The notes below the pieces were generated by a model, which had not been told where the DNA came from, searched no databases, and worked only from the letters and a program-made list of their open reading frames with translations. Shown piece after piece: positions 27,035 to 36,370 of a stretch of 64,000 nucleotides of DNA (the first letter of the stretch is position 1; each line of letters starts with the position of its first letter). The DNA is from Oxynema aestuarii AP17 (GTDB lineage Bacteria > Cyanobacteriota > Cyanobacteriia > Cyanobacteriales > Laspinemataceae), in assembly GCF_012295525.1 (NCBI RefSeq), contig NZ_CP051167.1, forward strand, positions 1,178,001 to 1,242,000, in the 5' to 3' direction. Both the position numbers and the translations under genes were made by a program.

Positions 27035-27326
27035 ATCTGCTTGAATCCCTGACAATCTTGCTGATGCGGATCGTGCGTTTTCTCCCGAAGGGGCACAAAG
27101 CGGCGATCGACGCAGATCTATGGTATCGCCGTTATCGTCCCGAACCACCGGATCGGGCTTGGCCCGATCGCGATCGCCCGTCGGGTCTATCGAGGTTATT
27201 TAAACTTTATCTAGAAGTTAACAAGAGGTTAAACCTATACTGTTTAATTAGGAAACTGAGATCCCAGACCCGGCTCGCTTTCGGCATTTCCGTGATTTAG
27301 ACAACCGAACGATAACTACGAAAACT

Positions 27327-27585
27327 ATGTCTGAAAAATCCGATTTTCTCTACCCGCGCGGTCGTTACTACGGCGATTTTACGCCACAAAAACTGGCATT
27401 TAATGCCAACTTGCAGGAATTTGCCCAAAAAGTCAGTTATATTTGCAATTTGGAAACCGGGGGCAAAATTTCGAGCATCGAAAGCCTACGAAGAAATCAA
27501 AAAACTTTGGAAAGACCTCAAAACCTCGAAAAAAGAATTACAAATTGGGGAAGAACCGCCATCGGAACCTTCCAATCCCGCTTAA
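27327..27585 (+). pseudogene. DUF7219-type small protein gene with an apparent frameshift
   Basis: The first frame starts at the ATG 27327 and encodes SDFLYPRGRYYGDFTPQKLA and FNANLQEFAQKVSYICNLET, the conserved start of a small cyanobacterial family (DUF7219 by my reading). After GGKISS, near 27470-27482, this frame loses similarity. The frame shifted by +1 continues with KAYEEIKKLWKDLKTSKKE and LQIGEE, ending at 27585. Joined, the two parts give about 85 residues, the length expected for the family. The cause could be a one-base insertion, a sequencing error or programmed frameshifting. The unshifted frame runs on to 27629 with unrelated sequence. Confidence 0.7.
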
Positions 27586-27652
27586 AGCTGACCGACTCAG
27601 CCCGATCGCCCTCAACGGATTTCCCCTAAACTATCGGGAGAAAAAAAGCTGA

Positions 27653-28906
27653 GTGCTTGCCATGTTGTCCGTCCGAGACGCGCAATCGATTATTCTAGAC
27701 CTCGTGCGACCGTTCGACCCGCAAACCGATATCGAAACGGTCGATTTGTCATCTTGCGGCGATCGCCTGCTCGCCACCCCCCTGTCCGCCAACGCCGACT
27801 TTCCCTATTGGGATAACTCCGCAATGGACGGGTACGCCGTGCGCTACCAAGACGTAAGCGGCGCCAGTCCCGATCGCCCCCTCCCGTTGCAGATCGTCAC
27901 CGAAATTGCCGCCGGAACGACCCCGCAAACGGCGATCGCCCCCGGACAAGCGGCCCGCATTTTCACCGGGGCGATGATGCCCCCAGGAGCCGATACCGTG
28001 GTCATGCAGGAACAGACCCGGCGAACGGGCGATCGCGTCGAAATTCTCGCTTCCCCCGCCGAAAAGGGCGATTTCGTGCGGCTAGCAGGTTCGTTTTACC
28101 GGGCGGGAACCTCCTTACTGCCTGCGGGGGTTCGCCTCGGTGCTGCCGACGTCGCCCTGCTGGCGATCGCCCAATGTAGCCGAGTCCCGGTGTACCGCCG
28201 TCCCCGAGTCGCCATCCTCTCCACCGGAAACGAACTCGTCCCCCCCGGCACCCCCTTACAAGCGGGGCAGCTCGTCGATTCCAACCAATACGCCCTCGCG
28301 ACCGCCGTCACGGCTGCCGGAGCCATTCCCCTGCTTTCGGGAATCGTTCCCGACCGACCCGACGCCCTCAAACAGGCGATCGCCCGCACCTTAGAGCAAG
28401 CCGACCTCGTTCTTTCCACCGGAGGCGTCTCCGTCGGCGATTACGATTACGTCGAGCAAATTTTAGAAGAATTAGGCGGTCAAATTCACGTTAAATCCGT
28501 CGCCGTCAAACCGGGCAAACCCCTCACCGTCGCCGACTTTAGTGCCGAAACCGACCGACCGAACCGCCTCTATTTCGGCCTGCCGGGAAATCCAGTTTCG
28601 GCATTAGTCACCTTTTGGCGCTTCGTGCGACCCGCCCTTAAAAAATTGGCCGGAGAACGCCAGGGATGGGGGCCGACCTTTCTCACCGCCCGATCGCGCC
28701 ACGAATTGAAAGGAGCGGGCCGTCGGGAAACCTATCTGTGGGGCAAACTCCATCCCGTCTCCGGAGGATACGAATTTGAACTGTCCCAAGGCTCTCACAG
28801 TTCCGGAAATCTGATTAATTTAGCGCAAACCACCGCCTTAGCCGTCGTCGAGGTCGATCGCGGTCCGATCGCCCCGGGAGAACTCGTCAGCGTCATGCTC
28901 GTGTAA
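27653..28906 (+). CDS. moeA: Molybdopterin molybdotransferase MoeA
   Basis: A 417-residue enzyme that inserts molybdate into adenylylated molybdopterin. Conserved segments include DNSAMDGYAVRY, ILSTGNELVPPGTPLQAGQ, LSTGGVSVGDYDYVEQIL and FGLPGNPVSALVTFWRF. The GTG at 27653 has GGGAG 12 bases upstream. An ATG at 27662 is an alternative three codons in. It lies on the same strand as the DUF7219 gene, 67 bases after it. No other molybdenum cofactor gene is in the window. Confidence 0.95.
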   Translation: MLAMLSVRDAQSIILDLVRPFDPQTDIETVDLSSCGDRLLATPLSANADFPYWDNSAMDGYAVRYQDVSGASPDRPLPLQIVTEIAAGTTPQTAIAPGQAARIFTGAMMPPGADTVVMQEQTRRTGDRVEILASPAEKGDFVRLAGSFYRAGTSLLPAGVRLGAADVALLAIAQCSRVPVYRRPRVAILSTGNELVPPGTPLQAGQLVDSNQYALATAVTAAGAIPLLSGIVPDRPDALKQAIARTLEQADLVLSTGGVSVGDYDYVEQILEELGGQIHVKSVAVKPGKPLTVADFSAETDRPNRLYFGLPGNPVSALVTFWRFVRPALKKLAGERQGWGPTFLTARSRHELKGAGRRETYLWGKLHPVSGGYEFELSQGSHSSGNLINLAQTTALAVVEVDRGPIAPGELVSVMLV

Positions 28907-28930
28907 ACTGCCGCCCCAGGTGCGCCGCTT

Positions 28931-29725
28931 TCAGTCGCGATCGCCCTCGTAGACCCGGCGCCGGACGTTCTGCGTCGTTCGCGGTGCGGATACGGGAATC
29001 GATAAGGGGTCGCGACCGACACCCAATTGATGGGGTCTGCCGTCCTGAGTGGGTTTGAGACCGTCGAGTACCGCATTGCGGACGATCGGCTCGGTTTCGC
29101 GAGCGAGCAGCAGGCGGAAACAATCGGCGATCGCCTGACGGTCTTCAGTCGTGCTGGCGTTCATCATCCGGGTCAGTTGTCGCACGGCGATCAGTCGTTT
29201 GAGCGGGTCGGTGTCGGTGAGATCGTCGAGTAAGGCGTGGAAGCGGTCTCGTCCCGATCCGGTTTGGCGGTCGAGAAAATGCCAGCTCAGCAAACCCAAC
29301 GTCGCCATGGTGCACAGTCCTTGGACAATGGCCCCGGTTGCCAGCCACGGGTTGTCCGATTCGACCCAAATCGAAACGGCGAGGTAGCTGCCGAAGGTCG
29401 CCACCCCTCCACTGCCGACGGCGATCGCCAGATCCCGGTTGGTTCCGTGCAAAAATTGGCGCAATTTCGTCTCGAACCCCGGCCAGTGGCTGCTTTGCAA
29501 GGCGTAAACTCCGAGCATGGCCCCCGTTCCGATCGCGATCGCGACGGCCAACTTCCAGTTACAAGCCAGCAGGAGGGTCGCGACAAACAAGGCCAACATC
29601 AAACTGGGGTTGTTTCGCAACCGAGTTCGCCAAAAGCGATCGAGGGTGGATTTATCGAGAGCCGAAAGGGGGATCGTCCGAACCAACTCGGACAACTGCC
29701 GCCACTGGGAGGACGCCTGTGCCAC
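28931..29725 (-). CDS. Membrane protein with armadillo-type C-terminal region
   Basis: The product has 264 residues from a GTG start with AGG about ten bases upstream. Membrane helices lie near residues 40-75 (LMLALFVATLLLACNW, LAVAIAIGTGAMLGVYAL) and 95-150. A helical, HEAT-like segment follows at about 160-220 (DRFHALLDDLTDTDPLKRL), matching proteins often called armadillo-type in cyanobacteria. The C-terminus is basic and probably disordered. Function is not known. It converges on moeA with 24 bases between the stops. Confidence 0.65.
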   Translation of the reverse strand: MAQASSQWRQLSELVRTIPLSALDKSTLDRFWRTRLRNNPSLMLALFVATLLLACNWKLAVAIAIGTGAMLGVYALQSSHWPGFETKLRQFLHGTNRDLAIAVGSGGVATFGSYLAVSIWVESDNPWLATGAIVQGLCTMATLGLLSWHFLDRQTGSGRDRFHALLDDLTDTDPLKRLIAVRQLTRMMNASTTEDRQAIADCFRLLLARETEPIVRNAVLDGLKPTQDGRPHQLGVGRDPLSIPVSAPRTTQNVRRRVYEGDRD

Positions 29726-30183
29726 GTTACTTACCTAGTTACTGCGAATTGAAGCCAAATTCAATCTCAAACCAATCTCGAATCCGATGGAATGCGCGAG
29801 CGGACGGTCGCGATTGACTGGAGCAATTTTAACCCGTCAACCACCCCGCTTGGAATCTTTGCGCGACTCGCGGGTCGATCGGATCGCCTGGCCCCACCGA
29901 GTTGAGGGGTCTCGCTTTGCGGTTTGGGTTTCCTTTGCTCTGCAGCCGCAGGCAGGCGATCGCCCCACCCGACGGCTAAAATCGTGGGAATTAAAGTGCA
30001 GATTAAAACAAAAATTGGATTTCAGACGCGGCGATCGCCCTTATTTTTTGGGTAAATTCCTTGTATTTAAACGATTTTTAAGTTAAAAAAGCAAGCGAAT
30101 TCGAGTCTCGCGGTAAAATTTGGTTAAATTTGCATTGTATTGCGGCAGTCGCTCCCGGAACGGGCGATCGCCGTCAGCTCGTT
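29726..30183. other. Non-coding stretch
   Basis: About 460 bases with no gene I can support. A plus-strand frame at 29787-30086 has no family resemblance. The right part (30060-30140) is AT-rich. Confidence 0.4.
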
Positions 30184-30777
30184 CTAAAATCCAAACGCAA
30201 AATCGGCCACGGTTAATTGACCGTCAAAGGAATAAAAGCCGATCCGATGAATATTTTGACTGTCGAGACTCAATAGGGTATTTGGAGATAAATTCGATTG
30301 AGATCCGGCCAAATTAGGAGCGCTCGTTTCTGTTTTAGCCAACAATTGACCGTCGCGATCGTAAGCGGACAACACCGTGCGTCGCGAACTGGTCACCAGG
30401 GCTCTTACCCGAGAAATCGGCTGAGTAAAAATGACTTCCATCGAGCCACTTTTGGGGCCTCCCATCAAGACGATCGAACCGGAGTGAGTCGGAAATGCCG
30501 GATTCGACGGACTCAAGGCGAGTGCGTTGCGGAAAATCGCCCCCCACTTCTCAAATTGCCGTTCGACGACTTCAAAACAGTTTAAGTCTTGAAGGTTCAA
30601 GCGCACGTCGATTTCTGAAGGCATCGGCAACTCGAATGGTACGCCGTTGGTGGCGATCGCCCGTCTACGCTCTGCGGGGGACAGTTCGGACCACGGCATC
30701 GCCGAGGGGGGGGACACTTGGGCCGGGTCGCCGTTAACTTGCACTCGATCTACCATAAATCCCTGTTTGACTGTCAT
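30184..30777 (-). CDS. Hypothetical protein with a lectin-like beta-sandwich region
   Basis: The product has 197 residues from the ATG at 30777, chosen because ACGGAGAAG lies four bases upstream. The frame opens 13 codons earlier with a TTG. There is no signal peptide. The C-terminal 110 residues have the strand pattern of carbohydrate-binding beta-sandwiches seen in many exported cyanobacterial proteins: SGSIVLMGGPKSGSMEVIFT, SRVRALVTSSRRTVLSAYD and SPNTLLSLDSQNIHRIGFYS. No specific family is assigned. It stands alone. Confidence 0.55.
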   Translation of the reverse strand: MTVKQGFMVDRVQVNGDPAQVSPPSAMPWSELSPAERRRAIATNGVPFELPMPSEIDVRLNLQDLNCFEVVERQFEKWGAIFRNALALSPSNPAFPTHSGSIVLMGGPKSGSMEVIFTQPISRVRALVTSSRRTVLSAYDRDGQLLAKTETSAPNLAGSQSNLSPNTLLSLDSQNIHRIGFYSFDGQLTVADFAFGF

Positions 30778-31224
30778 TAACTTCTCCGTCATTCGATAGC
30801 ACTTCATCAATGGCAAAGCTTCAAGTCAACTGGCTCGGGTTTGTCGCCACCAGGAGCCAAGCGGATGCCAGTCGTTCTTTAATTCCCTTTCCCTAGTTTT
30901 CCCTGTAGCACCCTTGCTTTCTTAAAAAAAGTCGATCGCAGCTTCACGGTGGGGGTAAAGGGGGTGTGGGGTATCACCCCACACTTTAAAAATTATTACC
31001 GATCTGGCGTATTTTGGCATTAGGAAAACAACAAGTTTAAAAAACTGAGGCATCGGGTGCGCAGATTGCATTTATAAAACAGGCGATCGCCCGCGCCATC
31101 CGGACAGTTTTTAAGATTTTTCGTAAATGTCTATAAAATGCCACTGAACTTGATGTTACGGCGATCGCCCGTTCTCGGCGCGCGATCTCCCGTCCCGCCG
31201 TACCCCAGCAACTAGAGGTCTTTT
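30778..31224. other. Divergent intergenic region with a strong short hairpin
   Basis: The region separates divergent genes and should hold both promoters. It contains a perfect 9-bp inverted repeat GTGTGGGGT/ACCCCACAC at 30964-30984 with a three-base loop, followed by TTTAAAAATTATT. On the plus strand this resembles an intrinsic terminator although no plus-strand gene precedes it, so a short RNA or a dispersed palindrome is possible. Confidence 0.5.
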
Positions 31225-32139
31225 ATGTATATTCCCCTCGGTTTTGACCAACGCTCGATCGTGACCTCCCTCGGGAGAATGGTCTATTACACCGCCGTCG
31301 GCGAACCCTGGCCGATCGCCACCGACCCGGCATCCGGCGAGTCTCCCCTGCCGACCTTGGTGTTTCTGCACGGCTTTGGAGGGGGCTCCTCCGCTTACGA
31401 ATGGTCGAAAGTTTATCCCGCATTTGCCAGCGACTACCGGATTTTGGCACCGGATTTAATTGGCTGGGGGCGATCGGAACATCCCCAACGGGATTACCAG
31501 ATCGACGACTACACCACGACGATCGCCGAATTTTTAGAACAAACCTATAGGGAACCCGTCCCCGTCGTCGCCTCCTCCCTCACCGCCGCCTTCGTCATCC
31601 GGGTGGCGATCGCCCGTCCCGAACTGTTCAAAAGCTTGATTTTAACCACTCCGGCGGGACTCTCCGACTTCGGCGAAGATTATCGCGGCAGTTTCTTCGC
31701 CCAACTCGTCAAAACCCCCTTACTCGACCGCTTCCTCTATAGCAGCGCGATCGCCACCCCCGGAGGGATTCGCAGCTTTTTAGAAACCCGTCAATTTGCC
31801 CGTCCCAACCGCATCGACGACGAAATCGTAGACGCCTACTTGCGATCGGCCCAACAACCCAACGCCGAATACGCCGCCTTATCCTTCGTGCGCGGCGATC
31901 TGTGCTTCGACCTGTCCGCCTACATCCATCAGCTCGCCGTCCCCACCGCCATCATTTGGGGACGCCAATCCCAATTTACCGGACCCGAAATCGGCGAGCG
32001 ACTCGCCAGCCTCAACCCCCAAGCCATTCGCTATTTCCAGCGCCTGGAAGAGGTCGGACTCACCCCGCAATTAGAAGTCCCGGCGATCGCGATCGGACTG
32101 ATTCGCCGCTTTCTGTCCCTACTCGACAGCGCCGCCTGA
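31225..32139 (+). CDS. Alpha/beta hydrolase-fold protein with altered catalytic positions
   Basis: A 304-residue protein with the alpha/beta hydrolase core: LVFLHGFGGGSSAYEW (oxyanion region), YRILAPDLIGWGRSEHP and ILTTPAGLSDFG. The nucleophile elbow, normally GxSxG, reads VVASSLTAAFV. The region near the C-terminus that usually holds the catalytic His reads EEVGLTPQLEVP, with Leu-Thr in place of the Gly-His of active members. It may therefore be a non-catalytic or differently working member. Both changes may be normal for its cyanobacterial subfamily. AGAGGT precedes the ATG. Confidence 0.8.
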   Translation: MYIPLGFDQRSIVTSLGRMVYYTAVGEPWPIATDPASGESPLPTLVFLHGFGGGSSAYEWSKVYPAFASDYRILAPDLIGWGRSEHPQRDYQIDDYTTTIAEFLEQTYREPVPVVASSLTAAFVIRVAIARPELFKSLILTTPAGLSDFGEDYRGSFFAQLVKTPLLDRFLYSSAIATPGGIRSFLETRQFARPNRIDDEIVDAYLRSAQQPNAEYAALSFVRGDLCFDLSAYIHQLAVPTAIIWGRQSQFTGPEIGERLASLNPQAIRYFQRLEEVGLTPQLEVPAIAIGLIRRFLSLLDSAA

Positions 32140-32219
32140 TCTCCCACCGACGACAAAGGCAGGGGAACTACATCCCCCCGCCTCGCGATCGCCCTTCTCT
32201 CAAAATTGTAGCTATTCGT

Positions 32220-32747
32220 TTATTTAATGCGAACGTCGATCACGCTCGCATTAAAGTTATAGGTCAGCCCTTCTAACTCCACCGGGGTACCAATTTTGAG
32301 TTTATTGTTCCCCAACACCGGGCCGTTCTCCGTAATCTGAGCGCGTCCGCCCAAAGTAATCATCAAATTAGAACTAAAAGATTCTTCCTGTCTCGGATCC
32401 GGAAGCGCTTTTACCGAACCGTCCGGCTGCGGGATCGCTAAAGTTTTGGTGAGCAATTCGATCGATTTAACGTCCACCGCTCCGTGCGGTTGGTTGCGGA
32501 TAATAATATTAGTTTTGCCTTTTTCTCTAAATTCTTCGAGTAAGGCTTGAGGATCGCGAACACTCAACCCTCGCACGATCAGATCGACTTCTACGGGTTT
32601 GGTCGTCACGCCGACTTGTGCCACCGAACCCGTTTGTCCGGGGAAGAAAAAGATCCCGATAATCACGAAAACAATCACCAGGGCCGCACCCAAGTCCAAG
32701 ACGCTAATCTTGCCAAATAAACGTCCTTTTGAATCCAAAATGTTCAT
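32220..32747 (-). CDS. DUF4330 domain protein
   Basis: A 175-residue protein with one membrane helix at about 15-36 (ISVLDLGAALVIVFVIIGIF) and a soluble domain outside. The start MNILDSKGRLFGKISVLDLG is characteristic of DUF4330 proteins of cyanobacteria. The function is unknown. It converges on the hydrolase gene with an 80-base gap, and a TnpB fragment lies directly upstream. Confidence 0.8.
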   Translation of the reverse strand: MNILDSKGRLFGKISVLDLGAALVIVFVIIGIFFFPGQTGSVAQVGVTTKPVEVDLIVRGLSVRDPQALLEEFREKGKTNIIIRNQPHGAVDVKSIELLTKTLAIPQPDGSVKALPDPRQEESFSSNLMITLGGRAQITENGPVLGNNKLKIGTPVELEGLTYNFNASVIDVRIK

Positions 32748-32777
32748 GTTTAGAGTGTCGTCCTTTCTTAAGCGAAA

Positions 32778-33056
32778 TCAAACGTGAAGTAGAGGCTCGA
32801 ACCCTTTATTGAGGTGACGCAATGCTTCTTGAGGGCTACATTTGGAGACTTCATAGTACCAAGGATTCTGACTTTTTACCTCGGCGACTAATTTTTTGTG
32901 TAAGTCTATAGCACTCGGGAGTTTACCTCCGGCTTCTAATGTTTCCTTACAGGTAGCGAGTCCCCAATTCCAAGCGTGTCGAGCGACTCCTGCGTGTTTC
33001 GCCATCAGCGTTCGTTGTCGGTTATTTAAGTCTAGCTTGGTCTTAAAGCCTTTCAC
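32778..33056 (-). pseudogene. tnpB: 5' fragment of an IS200/IS605-type tnpB
   Basis: The 92-residue translation matches only the N-terminal helix-turn-helix region of TnpB/OrfB: MKGFKTKLDLNNRQRTLMAK, HAGVARHAWNWGL and SPQEALRHLNKGFEP. A full protein has about 400 residues. The frame ends abruptly with LLHV, so the RuvC-like nuclease region has been deleted. The GTG start lies just inside an AT-rich stretch that may be the left end of the element. No tnpA is present, so it cannot move by itself. It belongs to the same class as the 3' debris near 26 kb. Confidence 0.8.
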
Positions 33057-33375
33057 TGACTTTTTTTAACTCCTCAACCCTCTTTTTGTTCGGCTAACTT
33101 CAGTTACCATAAAGACTAGCAGAAAACAATGGAGATGGTGGAATCGGCGATTTTCGCGGCTTCAGTCCTTCTAAACTTACTCAAATCTTTCATCCTAGCA
33201 TAAAAGGTGAGTAATTTTAAGAAATTTTAGGTAGAAATTTAAATCCTGTTTTTAACCCCTTAAATGAGCCGATCGAAGCATCCCGACGCCCACCTCAGTC
33301 TAAACAGCTCGAATCCGGTAGCCAGTGGGAAAACATTTCCAGTGGGAGCTTCTCCCACCGTATGCTTGCATCGGT
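33057..33375. other. Intergenic region, probable left end of the decayed element
   Basis: It contains no gene. An AT-rich part (33060-33260) precedes the tnpB fragment. A compact 7-bp hairpin GTGGGAG/CTCCCAC lies at 33342-33358, 18 bases after the DUF445 stop, and may end that transcript. Confidence 0.5.
33342..33358 (-). terminator. Hairpin after the DUF445 gene
   Basis: GTGGGAG and CTCCCAC form a perfect seven-pair stem with a three-base loop. It lies just beyond the end of the regulator-menG-DUF445 set. No strong T-run follows on the minus strand. Confidence 0.35.
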
Positions 33376-34605
33376 TTAGCGCAACAGGAGTAAAACGGTT
33401 TGCAATAAACCGACCACCGTCCCTAAAACCCCACCTAGATTGACGATCGCTTGCAGTTCGCTGCGGACGATCCCTTGTACGGCGGCTTCTAAATTTTCCG
33501 GCGAAGTGCCTTTAACACGATCGACGATGACCCCATCGATATTGAGAATCGGGATCGCTTTGGCGACAATGGTTTCTAGATCTCTTTCTAAATAGCGTTC
33601 GAGAATTAAGGCCAATTCTTGGCTGACCAATCCCAAGGAGGTACTGACTACGGAGGAGGCTTGCAGGCGTTTGAGGATTAAATTAGCGACATTTTCCCAA
33701 TTGACCGAATCGCTCAAGCCTTGCAACAATTCGGCGCCGCGATCGCGGATGTAAGCGCGCACGGTGTCGCGCATGGTTTTACGCAGTTGACGAACTGTAG
33801 AAACGGGTAGATTTTGCAAGGAAATATTTAACAACCATTCTTGGAAGCGATCGGACAGGGCCAAGGTCTCGATCAACTCGGCAATGCGGGCGTTTGCTTG
33901 TTCTTTTTCGTCCAAACAAAAGGTTCGCAAGCGGGTTAAGGCGTTGCGCAAGCCGAATAAATTGGCAACGACCCAATAGGTGCCACTGGTTTTTTCTCGA
34001 AATCCTTCATCGATAATGGCGATGTTGCGATCGGTGAGAAAATCGACGAGATTTTGACGGATGACATCCGGGGGAATGACCGCCGCGAGCAACCAATCGG
34101 AGAGTTGGCGCGCTTGGAGATCGGAGAGTTGAAATTCGAGTAAAACTTGGTCGAAAATTTGGTTGAGTTGTTCTTCGAGAAAGTCTTCCCGACGTGCGAG
34201 CACTTTAATCAGGCGAGGTAAAGATTCGCCGAGCAAATCGCGCAAAATTCCGGCGAGAATCTTGGCGGTTTTTTGTTCTGTATCCGATTTAAGCTGGTCG
34301 AGAGCGAGTTCGAGCAACCAGAGGATCGCCGATTGCATCCGTTCCGTCGCCAGCAGTCGCCGCGCCAGGTTTTGCAATTCTTCCGGGGTCAGCAACGATC
34401 CCATGATCGTATCGGCGACCCGTTGGGCGAGGCGTTCTTGATTGCGCGGGATCAAGCCGGGAGTGAAGGGAAGGCGACGCCCGCCGATGAAGATCGCCCG
34501 ATAGGGGCGAAACAGCATGTTAATGGCGAGATCGTTGGTGAAATAGCCAATAATGCCCCCCGCGATCGGTGGCAAGACGTAAGGCCATAGGGTTGCAACA
34601 TCCAT
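33376..34605 (-). CDS. DUF445 family membrane protein
   Basis: A 409-residue protein with a membrane segment at each end ([20 protein letters not shown] at 7-26; [18 protein letters not shown] at the C-terminus) and a long helical middle. The N-terminal [18 protein letters not shown] and [20 protein letters not shown] are hallmarks of DUF445. The family is widespread, with no firm function. It is the third gene after the response regulator and menG, 62 bases from menG, and probably co-transcribed. Confidence 0.85.
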   Translation of the reverse strand: MDVATLWPYVLPPIAGGIIGYFTNDLAINMLFRPYRAIFIGGRRLPFTPGLIPRNQERLAQRVADTIMGSLLTPEELQNLARRLLATERMQSAILWLLELALDQLKSDTEQKTAKILAGILRDLLGESLPRLIKVLARREDFLEEQLNQIFDQVLLEFQLSDLQARQLSDWLLAAVIPPDVIRQNLVDFLTDRNIAIIDEGFREKTSGTYWVVANLFGLRNALTRLRTFCLDEKEQANARIAELIETLALSDRFQEWLLNISLQNLPVSTVRQLRKTMRDTVRAYIRDRGAELLQGLSDSVNWENVANLILKRLQASSVVSTSLGLVSQELALILERYLERDLETIVAKAIPILNIDGVIVDRVKGTSPENLEAAVQGIVRSELQAIVNLGGVLGTVVGLLQTVLLLLR

Positions 34606-34667
34606 CGGGATCCGGGATTGGGGTTGGGCAAGGGGAACGGCAAATCGGCGGGGTTGGAGTGGCGTGG

Positions 34668-35426
34668 CTACGGGGTCGGATTGTGGGGTTTGGTGGCGCG
34701 TAAGATCCCCATCATCCCTCCGGCTAGGGTGTAATGGTTGGGGCGGTCAAATCCGGCTTGACGGGCGAGGGCGACCTGTTCGGCGCCGAGGGGAAAGCGA
34801 TCTAAACTCGGACTGATGTAAGCGTATTCCTCGGTCAGTCCGAACTGACGGGCGATCGCGACGACGACGCGATCGAGATACCACTGTTGGAACTGTCGCA
34901 TCCAGGGCTGTTCGCTGCGGTGGAAGTCGAGGATCGCGACGGTGGCCCCCGGTTTGAGGACTCGGTGGAGTTCGCGCAAGCATTGGGAAATGTCGGCGAC
35001 GTTTCGCAAGCCGTATCCCATTGTAGCGGCGTCGAAGCTGTCGGCGTCGAAAGGGAGGTGGAGGGCGTCGGCTTCGACCCAGGAGATCGCGGTCGGGCTG
35101 TTTTTACAGCGATCGCGCGCGATCTCAAGCTGGACGGGGGAAAAATCGACGCCGAAGACCCGCCCCTGGGGACCGACTTCGCGGGCGAGGAGTCGGGCGA
35201 GATCCCCACTACCGCAACAGAGATCGAGGGCCGTATCTCCGGCTTTGACGCGACTCGACGCGATCGCCATGCCTTTCCAGACCCAATGTTGGCCGAGACT
35301 GAGCCAGTCGTTGAGGGGGTCGTAAACCGGGGCGATGCGGTTGAAGAGTTGTTGGACCTCGGGGTTGGAGACGCCAGGCGAAGGCGCGGTCGGGGCGGTA
35401 GATGCGGGAGAATTCAAAGGGTTCAC
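34668..35426 (-). CDS. menG: 2-phytyl-1,4-naphthoquinone methyltransferase
   Basis: A UbiE/MenG-type SAM methyltransferase; in cyanobacteria it adds the last methyl group of phylloquinone, the photosystem I quinone. The GTG at 35426 gives 252 residues and overlaps the upstream stop as GTGA. The frame extends to 35525 but inside the upstream gene. Motif I is [16 protein letters not shown], followed by [30 protein letters not shown] and [13 protein letters not shown]. The link to a response regulator gene suggests joint expression. The substrate is inferred from organism type. Confidence 0.9.
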   Translation of the reverse strand: MNPLNSPASTAPTAPSPGVSNPEVQQLFNRIAPVYDPLNDWLSLGQHWVWKGMAIASSRVKAGDTALDLCCGSGDLARLLAREVGPQGRVFGVDFSPVQLEIARDRCKNSPTAISWVEADALHLPFDADSFDAATMGYGLRNVADISQCLRELHRVLKPGATVAILDFHRSEQPWMRQFQQWYLDRVVVAIARQFGLTEEYAYISPSLDRFPLGAEQVALARQAGFDRPNHYTLAGGMMGILRATKPHNPTP

Positions 35427-36370
35427 GGATGATAACGGGTACAGGTGAGGGCGATCGCCGCTTGTTGCACGCACAGGTGCAAGGTAGAGAGTTCGTCTTC
35501 GCGCAGGGTACACGGTCGCTTCCACTGCAAGGAAAGCAGGGCGATCGCTACTTCCCGGTATTTAATCGGGATAATTAAATGAGCCTGCACGTCGGATTTT
35601 TGATAGTGGGCTAACTCTGCCAACTTGTCATCCGCAGGCACGTTGACGACGACCTGGATCGATCCGGTGGCGATCGCCTCTTTGACCAAGGGATCGTCTG
35701 CGAGCCAGTTTTCCGCTTCTCCTTCCCGGGCGTAAATCCCGCGAGCGCCAGCAATTTCAGTGCCTTCGAGCATCTGCACGATCGCGATATCCGCAGAAAA
35801 GTTCTCGCCAAAAGCACGGGCGATCGGTTCAAAACATTCGTCAAAACTCTGGGACTCTTGCGCCGCCTGTACTAAGGTCATTAACAAGTTGGTTTGCGCT
35901 TGAGCCCGGCGCAACTCTTCCGTGCGCTGTTTGAGCAGTTCGTAAGTTTCTGCGGCCCGTTGCACGACTGCTTTGAGTTCGTTGGGGTCCCAGGGTTTTG
36001 TGATATATTTATAAACCTGTCCGGAGTTGATCGCTTCGACCAAATCCTCGATATCGGTAAATCCCGTCAGGATGATCCGGACCGTGTTGGGAAATTGGGG
36101 AACTGTTTTGCTTAAAAACTCCGTCCCTTTCATCTCGGGCATTCGCTGGTCCGAGATGATGACGGCGACTTCTCCTTCTTGGGAGAGAATCTCTAAGGCA
36201 CTGCCGCCGCTTTCCGCTTTGAGGACTTGAAATTCTCGCCGGAAGGTGCGGTAGAGCAAATCCAGATTGTCTGGTTCGTCGTCTACCACGAGCATTTTCG
36301 GTTTTTTTCGTCTCTCTAAGCTTTTCAACTGACTTCTGATGTTATCGAGTTCGGGGATTGCGTTATCCAT
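35423..36370 (-). CDS. Response regulator with REC and GAF-like domains
   Basis: From the ATG at 36370 the product has 315 residues; the frame opens 17 codons earlier. The receiver domain (about 22-145) has the acidic pair in MLVVDDEPDN, the phospho-acceptor Asp in VIISDQRMPEMKG, Thr in RIILTGFTD and Lys in YKYITKPWDP. A short coiled coil (YELLKQRTEELRRAQAQ) leads to a GAF-like domain (about 165-310; FSADIAIVQML, AHLIIPIKYREVAIALLSLQ). There is no DNA-binding domain or cyclic-nucleotide enzyme, so the output is probably protein contact. It overlaps menG by four bases. AAGGAG lies 14 bases upstream of the start. Confidence 0.82.
   Translation of the reverse strand: MDNAIPELDNIRSQLKSLERRKKPKMLVVDDEPDNLDLLYRTFRREFQVLKAESGGSALEILSQEGEVAVIISDQRMPEMKGTEFLSKTVPQFPNTVRIILTGFTDIEDLVEAINSGQVYKYITKPWDPNELKAVVQRAAETYELLKQRTEELRRAQAQTNLLMTLVQAAQESQSFDECFEPIARAFGENFSADIAIVQMLEGTEIAGARGIYAREGEAENWLADDPLVKEAIATGSIQVVVNVPADDKLAELAHYQKSDVQAHLIIPIKYREVAIALLSLQWKRPCTLREDELSTLHLCVQQAAIALTCTRYHP

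Noticed and set aside
33110-33180. Possible tRNA-like sequence (GGAGATGGTGGAATCGGC)
   Set aside because: The start recalls a Leu or Ser tRNA, but there is no anticodon stem, no TTCGA loop and no acceptor partner.
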